From contig NW_020825453.1 of the NCBI RefSeq assembly GCF_003286085.1, positions 121,252 to 185,251 of the forward strand: DNA of 64,000 nt, read 5' to 3'. Positions 21,770 to 32,788 of this stretch are shown piece by piece. The translations under genes were made by a program, and so were the position numbers. Below the pieces are notes generated by a model that made no database searches, was not told the DNA's origin, and worked only from the letters and a program-made list of their open reading frames with translations. The stretch is from Drosophila persimilis. Lineage: Eukaryota > Arthropoda > Insecta > Diptera > Drosophilidae. The first letter of the stretch is position 1. Each line of letters begins with the position of its first letter.

Positions 21770-23958
21770 TCAATAGGCACCGCCCGATAGCATGCTTTCG
21801 CGTGCGCTGGCGATTTGTGCCCTCCATATTTCGCCCAGGCCATCCAGCGCGTCAAATGGGTCGTGGTCGGTCCATTCGTCGTCATCATCGTCGTCAATTG
21901 CTTCGCAGTCCATATCGGATTCGGAGTCCGATATGGCTGCGGCGTCATGGTGCGTATTTGGTGCTGGTCTTGGTGATGGCTGTGTGGATGCTGCTGCTGC
22001 TGTTGTTGTCTGTAGTGGCGGCACTCGTCCCGTGCTCTCGTCCCTTGCCTGCAGCAGGTTTGACAGTTTCGTCAGTATTGCTGTCAGTTTTTCCTCCAGC
22101 TCTATAATTCTTTTGGCATCTCTTTTCAGTTTATGGGCACAGCTGCCATCGCACTGGGCGCCTGGCTGCTGCTGTATCTGGGGTTGGCGTGGCGTCGGAG
22201 CACGATCTGGGATCGGCTGCATCGGCTGGACCCTCTGGTATTGGCGCCCCTCGGCCAATGGCTGGGGATGTTGGTTGCGATGCTGTAGCTGTTGCCGATG
22301 CTGCCGACCCAGACCGCGCTGGCGTTGCTGCTGCGGCTGTGTGTGGAGTGGCTGTGTGGGTGGCTGCTGCTGCTGCAACTGTCGCTGTAGTGGCTGCTGG
22401 TGACGTTGTGGTGGCTGCTGGAGACGATGTGCTGGCTGTTGCTGCTGAATTGGCTGTTGCATTGGCTGTGGCTGCTGCCGTAGTGGCTGAGGCTGCTGCT
22501 GCTGCCGTCGATGCTCCTCCTCCCTGGCGACCCTGTGGGCCAGGAGCCGCTGCCTGGCGCTGCAGCCCTTGTAGGCGCTGATGTGCTGGCCCTGGCAGTT
22601 GGCGCATTTAGGATTGACGGCCCTTGGCTTGCTGCACTCCGTCGTCAGGTGCCCGCCCGCGCATTTCATGCAGACAGCAGCGCGTCTACAATATGCGCGG
22701 GTGTGGCCAAACACCTGACATCGATGGCACTGGGCAGGGTCACGGGAGACTCCAAGTCTCTCAACCGTGACGGGCCTCCCACCCAGGCGTCGCAGCTTCA
22801 ACACCTCGTATTGGCCGCGGTCCGGTTTGGGGCAATCTCAGCCTCGAAGAGGTTGTATTGACGGCTGCGATCGAATCGATCGGTGATCGCCCGAGTATAC
22901 CGGACCGTGTACCCCTCGACCTGCATGCAGTCCCGGAACCAGTCAGAGGGCGTGGAATGGGGAAGACCTCGGATGAGGATCCTCAATCCTCTGTCCTCCA
23001 CAGGCTGATGCCCGAACTCGCCGTGCCGGATGTCATTGGCAATGGCAAGGGTGTGTGTATTGGGAGTGGCAGTAGTTGTGTTGGTGTTGGTTATGGCGAT
23101 GGTGCTGGTGTTAGTGGCGGTGACGGTGTTGGTGTTTGTCTTTGTAATTGCGTTGGCGTCATTATTTGCATTGATATTGTCAGTATTAGTATTAGTAGTG
23201 GCAGAGGCAGAGGCAGGGGCATGTGTTGGCTGTACAGATTGCGGCAGAGGGGCAGGAGCGGCAACTGTGTTGGTGTTGGCGGTTTTTGTTGTCCGTTTCT
23301 GTTGCTTTTGCTGTTGCTGCCGCAGCTCGTGCTGCCTCAGCTGCTCCTGGACAATGGCCTCCAGCTCCTCCATGGTTTGCCTCTTTTTAATAGGCCTCTT
23401 GATTGGCGGTCGCTGCTGGTGATGGTGGTGATGGCGGCCCCGTCGTCTGGCCTGCTTCCTCTCAGCCTCATCCTCATCGTCACTCCCATTGTCGATGAGG
23501 GCGCGGCGTCGTTTCGGTGTTGGTGGGATTGGTTGTGGTTGTGGTTGCGTAGTTGTTGCTGTTTGTCTTTGTGTAGGTGCTGGCTGGGCTATGGCTTGGA
23601 TCGACCCGTTGCTCGAACTCGAACCAAGTTCGATTCGCAACGAGTTCGATCCGCTCGTGTGTGTGTGTGTGGTTGCCCGTTGGCCGTTTTGGCGCTCTGC
23701 TCCTGCGCGTCGGCTTGCCGGCTCTCCTCCGATTTCTCCCTCTCCCGTTACTCTCGAACGGTTTTGAATGTTCGAGAGCGTGAGAGGCGGGAAAAGCGGC
23801 AGCGAGAGCGGCGTCCTATCGGCCTTTCCATTTTTTCTTGGCGGGTTTTTGGAATTTGGCGGGGTTGCGGGGTTAGCGGTTTGTATTGGCGGTGCTGTTG
23901 CTGTTAATTTGTTGGGGCTCGAGGGGGGAGTGGCTGTGGCCGTGGATATGTCGGCCAT
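21770..23958 (-). pseudogene. gag: Gag of gag-only element A2, same frame break as A1
   Basis: Starts at ATG 23958 with the MADIST N-terminus; domain order and length are as in A1. It has its own differences in the N-terminal 60 residues (a different Pro/Thr stretch) and scattered substitutions elsewhere, so it is not an exact copy of A1. The single-base frame change sits at the same CCCAAAC heptamer (22825-22831). All three CCHC knuckles are intact, and the acidic tail ends just before the TGA at 21770-21772. If the frame break is real, the first reading frame ends soon after the pre-knuckle domain. If minus-1 slippage occurs there, a full Gag of about 730 residues would be made. Confidence 0.8.
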
Positions 23959-24896
23959 GGCAATGGCTGAGTACTCACTCGATGGGTGACTGTGGCGTCG
24001 GCGCTCTGCATTGGCTGGGGCGTTGGTGTTGGTGTTGGCGCCTGCGCCGAGGGCTCTGCTGCTGCTGCTGCTATTGGCTGTGTTGGTGTTGGTGTTGTTG
24101 GCTGCTGCTGCTGCTGCTAGTGCGCCTCTGCGGGCCGCTCTGCCGCCGTCGCTGTGGCGATTGTGTGTTGGCGATTTGCTGTCTGTTTGTTGCTCTTTTC
24201 CCCTATTAAAAAGTCTCTTATGTGTGTGTTTGTGTTTAATGTATTTATTGGCACTTTCTGTCTCTTTACACAGTTTTCTCTAGTTAGGTTTGTGTTTATA
24301 ATTAGGTTTGTGTTTGTGTTTTAAACATTTATGTTATTTGTTGGCGTTTAAATTTAATCACATTTATTGGGGAGCAGAAAGTTTGTCGGTAGTATTGGCG
24401 GTGGTGGTGGGGGGGAAGGGACTTTTTGTCATGTCAGCGGGGGCACGGCACAGCACGGCACGGCACACGACAGACAGCACAAAAAGAAAACAGGGCACAA
24501 CAGCAAGGCAACGGAGATGGCGACACGGCAAAACGACACGAAAACGGTGATGGCACGTCCGATGATCGCGACCTCTCGAGCGGGCGGACGAGATGAGAGT
24601 GGCCTGGACGAGGTTCATGGTGGAACTCTCATATGTCCGCCAACTCCCATGCTCTCCACTCGAAGTGCCCGATCGCCGATCGTCATTTACCGGTGCTCTC
24701 ACCCCCGGTTCCACTTTCACTCACACCAATATTGAGTGAGATGAAAGTGTTCCGAGGGCAGCAGCACCGACAAGTAGGCAATGAAAATTTGCAATGGCTG
24801 TTTGCATTAGTGGCTGTGTGTGTTGTTGTTGGCAAATGGCTCATGTCTAATGTTTCTCTGTGCTTTTTGTATTGGCTGCTCTGTTGTCAAGGATGG
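23959..24896 (-). other. 5' region of A2 and A-type 3' terminus fused to family B
   Basis: Follows the A1/A2 spacer closely (gag upstream region, then A-type 3' UTR end) as far as GCTCTGTTGTCAAGGATGGG. At about 24896 it switches to family B 3' UTR sequence (GGCAGACGACTAGG, as at 31017 and 44163). The switch lies at roughly the same distance from the 3' end in both families. The element to the right therefore has a family B body with a family A 3' end. Confidence 0.6.
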
Positions 24897-25313
24897 GAGG
24901 GCAGACGACTAGGAATGTAACTTGTACATGTGGGCGGGCAGTTTATAGGGGGCGTAGTTGATTTATGCGAAGACTAGCATTTTTGGCTCAATTTAGGCCG
25001 TAGTGGTGGGGTGTGGCGGCAACTGATGCTGATTTGAAAGTCGATTACGAAACCGATAATCAATTGTCAGCACCGTTGCCGCCGAAGATTTATCACAGAT
25101 TGTAATAATTTTGTAGTGGGGTGTCGGAGAACCGCACTAATTACGATAATAACAATGGGGGGGGGGGGGGGGGAAGAAGGGGTTAAAGAAATGAGATCGA
25201 AAATTCAGAAAGTGCAGTGTTGCAACACGTAGTCAATTGAGGAATAGATAAAGAGAAAAGGTAAACAATGCAGGTGCTTTGCATGGAAAATAAGAGGAAA
25301 TACACTAAATAAA

Positions 25314-26430
25314 CGAGGGGGAACGTTGTGAGTTGCTGCGGACACCGCAACTCTAAGGTTATACCCGATACTAAGTCAGTATGGCTCTCCTCCGGCAGAC
25401 GCCGCTAATATTTAACGACACGACAAAGAGTGCGTGCGAGAGAGACAGAAAATCAGTCTGAGCGTGACGTCGGGCGCTGCGTAGCCACTGCAAATTGATT
25501 TGTTCCTTTTGGCTAAAAAAATGGTCTGATCTGATCCAGATTCAGCAATCTAATAGATATGGTCATTATCTATGATTCTGCGTTTTTAGTTTTCTCAAAT
25601 CTGCAATATTGTGGATGCAACAGATTTTCGTCCTTTGTGGGGGCGGATGGAGGTGGGGCGAAATTCTGAGATATACGTTTTATAGTGACATCTTAAAGGA
25701 GTGTGTGCACCAAATTTGGTTACTATAGCCTTAATAGTCTCTGAGATTTGTGGTTGCCTCAGATTTTCGTCCTTTGCGGGGGCGGAAGGGGGTGTGGCGA
25801 AATTTGGACAGGAAACGGTCAAGGTCCGATATCACAGGAGTGTGGATACCAAATTTGGTTGCTCTGGCTTTTATAGGTTCTGAGATCCTTGAACTCATAT
25901 TTTGCAATTGGCAAAACCGACCATGAAACCTGTGTGTTAGAGTGAGACAGAGCGAGAAAGAGTGAAATTGTTTTCGTGATTCTGGCTGTAATAATTATAC
26001 GATCTGGTTCAGATTTTGCACTCTAGAAGATATAGTCATCTTCTACGATTCTGCGTTTTTAGTTTTCTCGTATCGTCGAAATTGTGGATGCCACAGATTT
26101 TCGCCCTTTGTGGGGGCGGAAGTGGGCGGGGCAAAGTTTTGAAATATTTTTGGAGCAGTGACATATCACAGAAGTCTGGATCCAAAACATCGTTGCTCTA
26201 GCTCTTATAGTCTTTGAGCATTAGGCGCTGAAGGGGACGGACAGACGGACAGACGGACAGACGGACGGACGGACGGACAGACAGACAGGGCTCAATCGAC
26301 TCGGCTATTGATGCTGATCAAGAATATATATACTTTATAGGGTCGGAAACGATTCCTTCTGGACGTTACACACATCCACTTTTACCACAAATCGAATATA
26401 CCCCAATACTCATTTTGAGTATCGGGTATA
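25314..26430 (-). mobile_element. DINE-1-like element, copy 2 (inverted)
   Basis: Same repeat as at 3707 but in reverse orientation. It starts CGAGGGGGAACG, has the terminal hairpin, AGTATGGC..., a GACA/GGAC microsatellite (reverse of GTCT/GTCC) and ends AGTATCGGGTATA. It is inserted in an A/T stretch (AAATAAA to AAAAGGG). The B2 and B4 copies show the uninterrupted site. It is the only minus-oriented DINE-1-like copy here. Confidence 0.9.
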
Positions 26431-26548
26431 AAAAGGGACAAGCACTTGCAGAAATAACAATACAGATAAGTTGTAGACTGGAGTGGAGACGACGGAAAAA
26501 CAGGTAATAAAAGAGAAACTACACTGGAACAAAGACGAGACAATACAG

Positions 26549-26628
26549 GTACAATTGATTTACGTTTACAATATTACAATAAACATAACAATTTAAAATA
26601 ATGTCTATATCTTTTTCTATAATTACAG
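26549..26628 (+). other. Candidate antisense intron of family B (B1)
   Basis: 80 bp: donor ATACAG then GTACAAT, acceptor TTTTTCTATAATTACAG. The exon that follows (GGAAGACAAGAAGC) aligns with the exon after the A-family intron at 16036. In B4 (44696-44775) both sites are kept. In B2 and B3 the acceptor CAG has become CAAG. Confidence 0.5.
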
Positions 26629-27071
26629 GGAAGACAAGAAGCATCGGCCGGCATAGCAAAACACAATGCTTGTAAAGACATTGCTTTGCATACCGGCAGA
26701 CCCCGTCGTCCCCCCTGGTCGTCGAAATTGGCGTCATCCGAAGTCGTCAGAAGTAGCTGCAATTAGCACCTCGTCGTCGTTGTGGCTGTGGCTGCCCTCT
26801 TGGAGAACCAGTGGCACTGGTCCGGCCACCAGCTGGGAGCCAGGAGTAGACGGCACACATATTACTGTGGCGACACGGGTCCGGCCGCCAAAGTGAAATG
26901 GATGTGAGTGTGTGTGTGCGTCGGCAATTGTGGCCCTGATGTAGAGCGAGTGGCACTGGTCCGGCCACCAACAAAGGACGATGGCGGACACGACACACAT
27001 AACTCGAACGGCACAGGTCCGGCCGCCCAAGTGTAATGGATGTTTGTGTGTGTGTGTCTGAATGGCTGGCG

Positions 27072-27132
27072 GTAAGTATTTTGAGAGCCCTTTTTAATCG
27101 TATGTGTGGCTGATGGATTTTTCCTTTTCCAG
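27072..27132 (+). other. Candidate antisense intron with consensus donor (B1)
   Basis: 61 bp: GTAAGT donor and TTTTTCCTTTTCCAG acceptor, both near-perfect. The same 61-bp segment with GT and AG intact recurs at 32070, 32277, 32484, 39497, 39704 and 45221. It lies about 240 bp beyond the gag stop on the opposite strand. Confidence 0.6.
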
Positions 27133-27368
27133 GACCATAGGGCACTCTGAATGCCATGGCACTGGATCCGGCCACCAACTAAGGACGATGGCGATGGCAT
27201 AACTCGAACGGCACAGGTCCGGCCGCCCAAGTGTAATGGATGCTTGTGTGTGTTTATGTTTTATTTAATGGCTTTGATGACGGCAGGGTCCGTTGTTCAT
27301 TTTTGTTGTGGCATGCGAGTGATATGCATTTGTCATTTAATCCAATGCAGTGGCAGAGATGTGTCCAA

Positions 27369-30244
27369 TTAGTACACAGCGTTCCAGGATATCTGGTTGT
27401 CAAGATGGTACCTCATGTTGCGGGCGTAGGCCTTAATGTCATCCATGGAGTCGTCATCTGTCCACATCTCATCGTCATCATTTTCTTCATCCTTTTCAGG
27501 ATCCGTCTCTGGAATGGCGGCTGGCGTTGGCCCTAACGTTTTTTGTGGTGGCTGTGGAGCTGGGGCAACCACTGTTGCTGCTGCCATTGTTGGTGGATTT
27601 TCCGATGTTTCTGGAACTGCTGGAGTTGCCGTCACTGCCTGGGATTGGATGAGCGAGGTGAGTAGTGACATCATCACTTCCAGCCTCTTTTCCAATCGCG
27701 TCATCCTATGCGTATTCTCCAACAGTGCCTGGCTGCAGATCCCTCGCAAGATTGGCGTTTCGGCTTCATCTTCTGCCGGGAGCGGTTGTTGGCAAGCTGC
27801 TGCTGCTGCTGTCGCTGTTGTTGTTGTTCGCGCTGCGGCTGCTGTTGCAGCTGCTGTAGCTGCTGCTGTTGTGCCTGGGAACGGCTCAATGGCTGCTCTG
27901 GACGTCGTCGCCCAGTGCGTGGGCCAGAGGCAGCAGGCGTCTGTTTTTTTTAACTGTATTGGCTGCTGCTGCTGCTTCTGCTTCTGCTGATGTTGTTGTC
28001 CTCTTCGTCGCCCAGGAGAGGAGACATTGAGTGGCGTCCATGCTGCCTGCTGCTGCTGTCCGCGCCAGGGATTGGCTGGTGTTGTTTTTGCTGGTGGTGG
28101 CTGCTGCTCTGGCAATGGCTGCAGAAGCGAGCTGCGCTTGCGACGCAACTCCTGCATTGCCACACGGCGGGACAGAAGGCGGCCCCTTGCTGCCTTGAAT
28201 GCCGGACATCCCTTGTAGGCGCTGATGTGGGCGCCCTGGCAATTGGCGCATTTAGGGGCGTCTGCCCTTGGCTTGGCACATGCCGTGGACGCGTGGGCAC
28301 CCGCACACTTCATACAGACGAATGAACGCCTGCAGTAAGTGCGGGTGTGCCCGAATGCCTGACATCTGTGGCACTGGGCTGGGTCCACCGGCTTGGCTTG
28401 CCTCTCAACGATCACCAACTGGTTGCCTAGCTGGGTTAATTGGAGAACATCGTGGTGGCTTTCATCCGGCTTGGGGGCTATCTCCAACTCGAACTGGTCG
28501 AGTGGCTGTCCATCGGATCTCCCTTTAATGGCTCTAATAAATTTAACAGAATAACCCAATTCGGCCATCTGATTTTTTATTAGTTGGGTGCTTGTGGAGT
28601 GGTGGAGATCTCGCACGACGATCCGTAGCCCACGGTCACTCTTGTGCTGGTGTGTGTAGTGGCCAGTCATCGCCTCGTTGCCGCCGCCATCGCCCAGGAT
28701 TGCCATGATGGCATCCCTGGTAGCCATGTCGCTGGCCTGAATACGGACACCATTGCGGCTGATGAGCTTGGTGTGATAGCTACTTTTGCCCACCCTCGGG
28801 TCATTCTGCAGCTTGTCCAGAATGGGCATAATGTCGGGGACAGCTGGCAGAATGATGGGGGGGGGGGGGGGAATAATTGTCGTTGGTTGGTGCGGGCAGC
28901 TGGAGCAGCCCAACGCCGCCGCCGCCGCTGCTGCTGTGGGTTCCTGTGCCGCAGCTACTAGTTGCATTTGCAGGTGAGTGAGGTAGAGCTAGTGGAGCAT
29001 TGGCAGTGGCAGGGGCAGTGGCATGGGCAGGGGTAGGGGCGGGGGCGGGGGCATTTTGTGTAATTGTCCGCTGATGAATTTGGGGGATATGGGATTTGCT
29101 TGCCTGTTGGTTACTTTCCCGGAGTCGTCGTTTGGCCGATGCATAATTGGCATCAAAATTGTCGTCGTCGTCATCGTCATCAAACTCAACAACCATATCA
29201 TCACTGTCATCATCATCATCCACCTCGGCGCGGACGCGCTTCAGTGGCGAACGGGCCGCTGCAGCAGAGGTGGATGGGATATTATCGGTATTGGCTGTGT
29301 TTGTTGCTAATGGCTGATGTTGTTGTTGTTGTTGATATGTTTGCTGCTGCTGATGTTCCTCTGGCGGCGGTGGTGGGGGGGGGTCCGCCTGTTAACATTG
29401 CTGTTAACAGGCATCGTCTGGCTGCCGACGTAATTGTAGTTGTCGTTTTTGTGTTTGATGTCGCTGTTTGTGTGCTGATGTATGTCATCATTGTATTTGT
29501 GGTATTGGCTGTGTGCATTGCATTTGGAACCGCTGCTGTGGCCGATCGAGCGGGGTTTGTGCCATGGCTGTGGTTCGAGTTCGAACTCTTCTGTTGGCTG
29601 CTGTTCGTGCAGAGGCTGCTGTACGAGGTCGTTACCCGCTCTCTCTTTGCGCTCTCTCTCGCTCCTTGCTGTTTCCGGCTCACTCCACACGATGCATCGG
29701 CATACGGTGCATCGATACGTGTCTGTGTGTGTTGGAGTGTGGGAAGCGGAATTATTGGCGCGCTTGGTACCGCTAGGCTTGGCTTGGCTTGACATAGCGG
29801 TGCTTGACATAGCGGTGCTTTGGCTGACGCCGCTGCCGCTGCCGACGCCGCCAATGCCTCAAGCCGGCGACTACCGCTGCTGCTGCTGATGTTCTGCTGC
29901 TGCTGCTGCTGGCGTTCCTGGGTATGGACCGCCTCCACCCAGTCGCCGATCTGGAACTGCTCCTGGCTGGTGAGATTGGGAATGGCCGCCCAGCTGTTGG
30001 GGCAGGGCAGGTCGGGGATGGGGCTTGTGGCCGGCGTGGCCGTGATGGTGGTGTCGGTATTTGTGGACCTCACATACCCTGTAATGGTGGCTGGCGCCGG
30101 TCCAGGAATTGGAGGAAGTGCCTCCAACCAGGTGGCAGAGTCGGAGCTGGTAGTGGAATTGGCTGATTTGGGGCGATCCCTGGCTGTGACGCCGTGTGGT
30201 CCTCGTCGTCGTCGTCCTCTTCTGGCAGTGGAACCGCGTGGCAT
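27369..30244 (-). pseudogene. gag: Gag of gag-only element B1 (HeT-A-like), frame-broken
   Basis: Reading leftward from ATG 30244: a basic N-terminus (MPRGSTARRGRRRRG); a Ser/Thr/Ala-rich region; poly-Pro and poly-Gln; a long acidic run (DDDDDSDD and EFDDDDDDD, about 29220-29150); a Pro/Ala-rich linker; a proline run encoded by a C-homopolymer (15 bases, 28857-28871); a conserved block (LQNDPRVGKSSYHTK); a pre-knuckle domain (GLRIVVRDLHHST, about 28640); three CCHC knuckles (CHRC, CMKC, CANC); a Gln-rich region; and an acidic tail ending ISWNAVY. The total is about 950 codons, near HeT-A Gag length. Two breaks are visible: one extra G in a G-run near 29385, and a roughly 49-bp deletion near 28893. 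From about 28890 to the stop the frame is open. It binds RNA by family; no enzymatic domain is present. Confidence 0.8.
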
Positions 30245-30495
30245 AGCTGCGCTGGATTGGCTTTGGTTGGATTTGGTAATAAATTATTCGACCGACGCGA
30301 GTGGAGTTTTTGTCAAGTCAGATTGTTCACGCAGTTTGTTTTTTTTCAATATATACCCGCTTTGGGTTGAGGGCTCTCAGTGCTCCAACTGGGGAGGGGC
30401 TGAGAGGCTGGGGTATGAGCCGCCAGCAACCAAGCGCGTTGCTTTATTAATTTCAGTTTGTGGGCAGTATATGTCTTAATATTAATATATGTACA
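30245..30495 (-). other. 5' UTR of B1
   Basis: About 250 bp between the gag ATG and the T-tract taken as the element boundary. On the sense strand it begins TGTACATATATTAATATTAAG and contains a TATATATTG box about 100 bp from the ATG. It is repeated upstream of B2 (36938-37192) and B3 (43399-43640). It is the only region that could hold promoter elements inside the copy; HeT-A is instead driven from the 3' end of its upstream neighbour. Confidence 0.5.
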
Positions 30496-30513
30496 TTTTT
30501 TTTGTTTGTTTTT
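30496..30513 (-). other. Oligo(A)-like junction between B1 and B2
   Basis: The plus strand reads TTTTTTTTGTTTGTTTTT, that is, an A-rich 3' tail on the sense strand, immediately next to the 5' start of B1. The same tract occurs at 43641-43658 (B3/B4), and at 37189-37192 plus 38297-38310 (B2/B3), where a DINE-1-like copy has landed in it. It is taken as the 3' tail of the right-hand element at the head-to-tail junction. Confidence 0.6.
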
Positions 30514-32788
30514 ACAATTCAACTTTAAACGACACTCAAACACACTGGTACATTTGATGGCACAATAATTTACAAACATATAAACTGCAGCAACGAAACA
30601 CTTGTAACCTCGACTAGGCCCGCAGTCAGCAGGGGGGGAAAGGGAAAAAGAGAAAAAGAGAGAGACAAAATATTCGGCACTTTGACGGAGGGACTAAACC
30701 TCAAACACGACTCGACTCCACAACGTTCACGACACGACTTTTCATTTGGATAGAGATCCAGACTCAAGACCATTCCACGATCGGGGCAAAAGGCTCCAAA
30801 AGTACGAATTGTCAAGAGGGTGTCAAGTGTGTGTGTGTGGTGTGAGTCAAGAAAGTAAAGTGGGGCCACGCTCAAAAGTATGCTGTCTTTTCTTTGTAAT
30901 TCTCCCTAACTTAAAATTTGATTTGCAATCCCCTGTGAGTTAGTCAACTTGATGTTTTGTTGGCTGTAATGCGATTTGTGGTCTTCAGTCCCCTCTACTA
31001 CCCTTGCCGCCTGCTGAGGGCAGACGACTAGGAATGTAGCATGTACATGTGGGCGGGCAGTTTATAGGGGGCGTAGTTGATTTATGCGAAGACTAGCATT
31101 TTTGGCTCAATTTAGGCCGTAGTGGTGGGGTATGGCGGCAACTGATGCTGATTTGAAAGTCGATTACGAAACCGATAATCAATTGTCAGCACCGTTGCCG
31201 CCGAAGATTTATCACAGATTGTAATAATTTTGTAGTGGGGTGTCGGAGAACCGCACTAATTACGATAATAACAATGGGGGGGGGGAAGAAGGGGTTAAAG
31301 AAATGAGATCGAAACTTGAGAAAGTGCAGTGTTGCAACACGTAGTCAATTGAGGAATAGATAGAGAGAAAAGGTAAACAATGCAGGTGCTTTGCTTGGAA
31401 AATAAGAGGAAAGACACTAAACTAAATAAAAAGAGACAAGCACTTGCAGAAATAACAATACAGATAAGTAGTAGACTGGAGTGAGGACGACGGAAAAACA
31501 GGTAATAAAAGAGATACTACACTGGAACAAAGACGAGACAAAACAGGTAAAATTGATTTACGTTTACAATATTACAATAAACATAACAATTTAAAATAAT
31601 GTCTATATCTTTTTCTATAATTACAAGGAAGACAAGAAGCAACGGCCGGCATAGCAAAACACAATGCTTGTAAAGACATTGCGTTGCATACCGGCCGACC
31701 CCGTCGTCCCCCCTGGTCATCGAAATTGGCGTCATCCGAAGTCGTCAGAAGTAGCTGCAATTAGCACCTCGTCGTCGTTGTGGCTGTGGCTGCCCTCTTG
31801 GAGAACCAGTGGCACTGGTCCGGCCACCAGCTGGGAGCCAGGAGTAGACGGCACACATATTACTGTGGCGACACAGGTCCGGCCGCCAAAGTGAAATGGA
31901 TGTGAGTGTGTGTGTGCGTCGGCAATTGTGGCCCTAATGTAGAGCGAGTGGCACTGGTCCGGCCACCAGCTGTGGGCAATGGTGGACAATGACACGCCTA
32001 CTCGAACGGCACAGGTCCGGCCGCCCAAGTGTAATGGATGTGTGTGTGTGTGTGTCTGAATGGCTGGCGGTAAGTATTTTGAGAGCCCTTTTTAATCGTA
32101 TGTGTGGCTGATGGATTTTTCCTTTTCCAGGACCATAGGGCACTCTGAATGCCATGGCACTGGATCCGGCCACCAACTAAGGACGATGGCGGACAACGAC
32201 ACACCTACTCGAACGGCACAGGTCCGGCCGCCCAAGTGTAATGGATGTTTGTGTGTGTGTGTCTGAATGGCTGGCGGTAGGTATTTTGAGAGCCCTTTTT
32301 AATCGTATGTGTGGCTGATGGATTTTTCCTTTTCCAGGACCATAGGGCACTCTGAATGCCATGGCACTGGATCCGGCCACCAACTAAGGACGATGGCGGA
32401 CAACGACACACCTACTCGAACGGCACAGGTCCGGCCGCCCAAGTGTAATGGATGTTTGTGTGTGTGTGTCTGAATGGCTGGCGGTAGGTATTTTGAGAGC
32501 CCTTTTTAATCGTATGTGTGGCTGATGGATTTTTCCTTTTCCAGGACCATAGGGCACTCTGAATGCCATGGCACTGGATCCGGCCACCAACTAAGGACGA
32601 TGGCGGACACGACACACATCTACTCGAACGGCACAGGTCCGGCCGCCCAAGTGTAATGGATGTTTGTGTGTGTTTATGTTTTATTTAATGGCTTTGATGG
32701 CTGCAGCGTCCGTTGTTCATTTTTGTTGTGGCATGCGAGTGATATGCATTTGTCATTTAATCCAATGCAGTGGCAGAGATGTGTCCAA
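30514..32788 (-). other. 3' UTR of B2
   Basis: 2.3 kb, non-coding. From the 3' end inward: a CA-rich region; a (G)7 with GGGAAAAAGAG stretch; GAGTCAAG motifs; the hairpin (31134-31202); a G-run (about 31276); the A/T-rich intron-like block (31547-31627); then the amplified 207-bp modules. No open frame of interest occurs on the sense strand. Its great length relative to the 250-bp 5' UTR is the HeT-A pattern. Confidence 0.6.
31998..32640 (+). repeat. 207-bp intron-bearing tandem modules, three copies (B2)
   Basis: Three tandem copies with a 207-bp period, each holding a CACAGGTCCGGCCGCC motif, a GT-rich run, the 61-bp intron-like segment (32070-32130, 32277-32337, 32484-32544), and a GATCCGGCCACC motif. 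The first donor is GTAAGT; the second and third are GTAGGT. The number of modules varies between elements: one in B1, three in B2, two in B3 (39425-39835), at least one in B4. A copy-number change by unequal exchange or slippage is the simplest origin. Confidence 0.85.

Larger units (their letters stand above)
14474..24896 (-). repeat. Head-to-tail array of family A gag-only non-LTR elements
   Basis: The block 14475-19165 is repeated as 19166-24036 with very few changes, and a third start runs from 24037 to 24896. The periods are about 4.69 and 4.87 kb; the difference is mainly a 178-bp segment present only in the second unit (21409-21586). Each unit holds one minus-strand gag and long non-coding DNA, and none holds a reverse transcriptase. 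Element boundaries are not sharp. By analogy with family B the 3' ends fall near 14.75, 19.44 and 24.31 kb, giving about 4.7 kb per element. The plus strand is strikingly rich in G and T and the sense strand in A and C, a bias reported for HeT-A-type telomere elements. Confidence 0.85.
24897..27368 (-). other. Family B 3' UTR of B1, interrupted by a DINE-1-like copy
   Basis: Non-coding. It contains a strong imperfect hairpin (25015-25083: GGCGGCAAC and TGCTGA paired with TCAGCA and GTTGCCGCC), a G-run of about 17 (near 25157), the DINE-1-like insertion, two plus-strand intron candidates and several GTCCGGCC-centred motifs (26818-27225). One 205-bp intron module is present (about 27003-27207). 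There is no coding homology on either strand. Confidence 0.6.

Noticed and set aside
28857-28871. G-runs considered as telomerase-type repeats or sequencing artefacts only
   Set aside because: They are single homopolymers inside gag or the 3' UTR, not tandem G-rich units, and Drosophila lacks telomerase repeats. Length errors are possible, but the runs are real features of every copy.
29282-30244. Separate gene for the Ser/Thr-rich N-terminal frame of B1
   Set aside because: It is the N-terminal part of Gag cut off by an extra G near 29385. B2 and B3 show the same frame order with different breaks.
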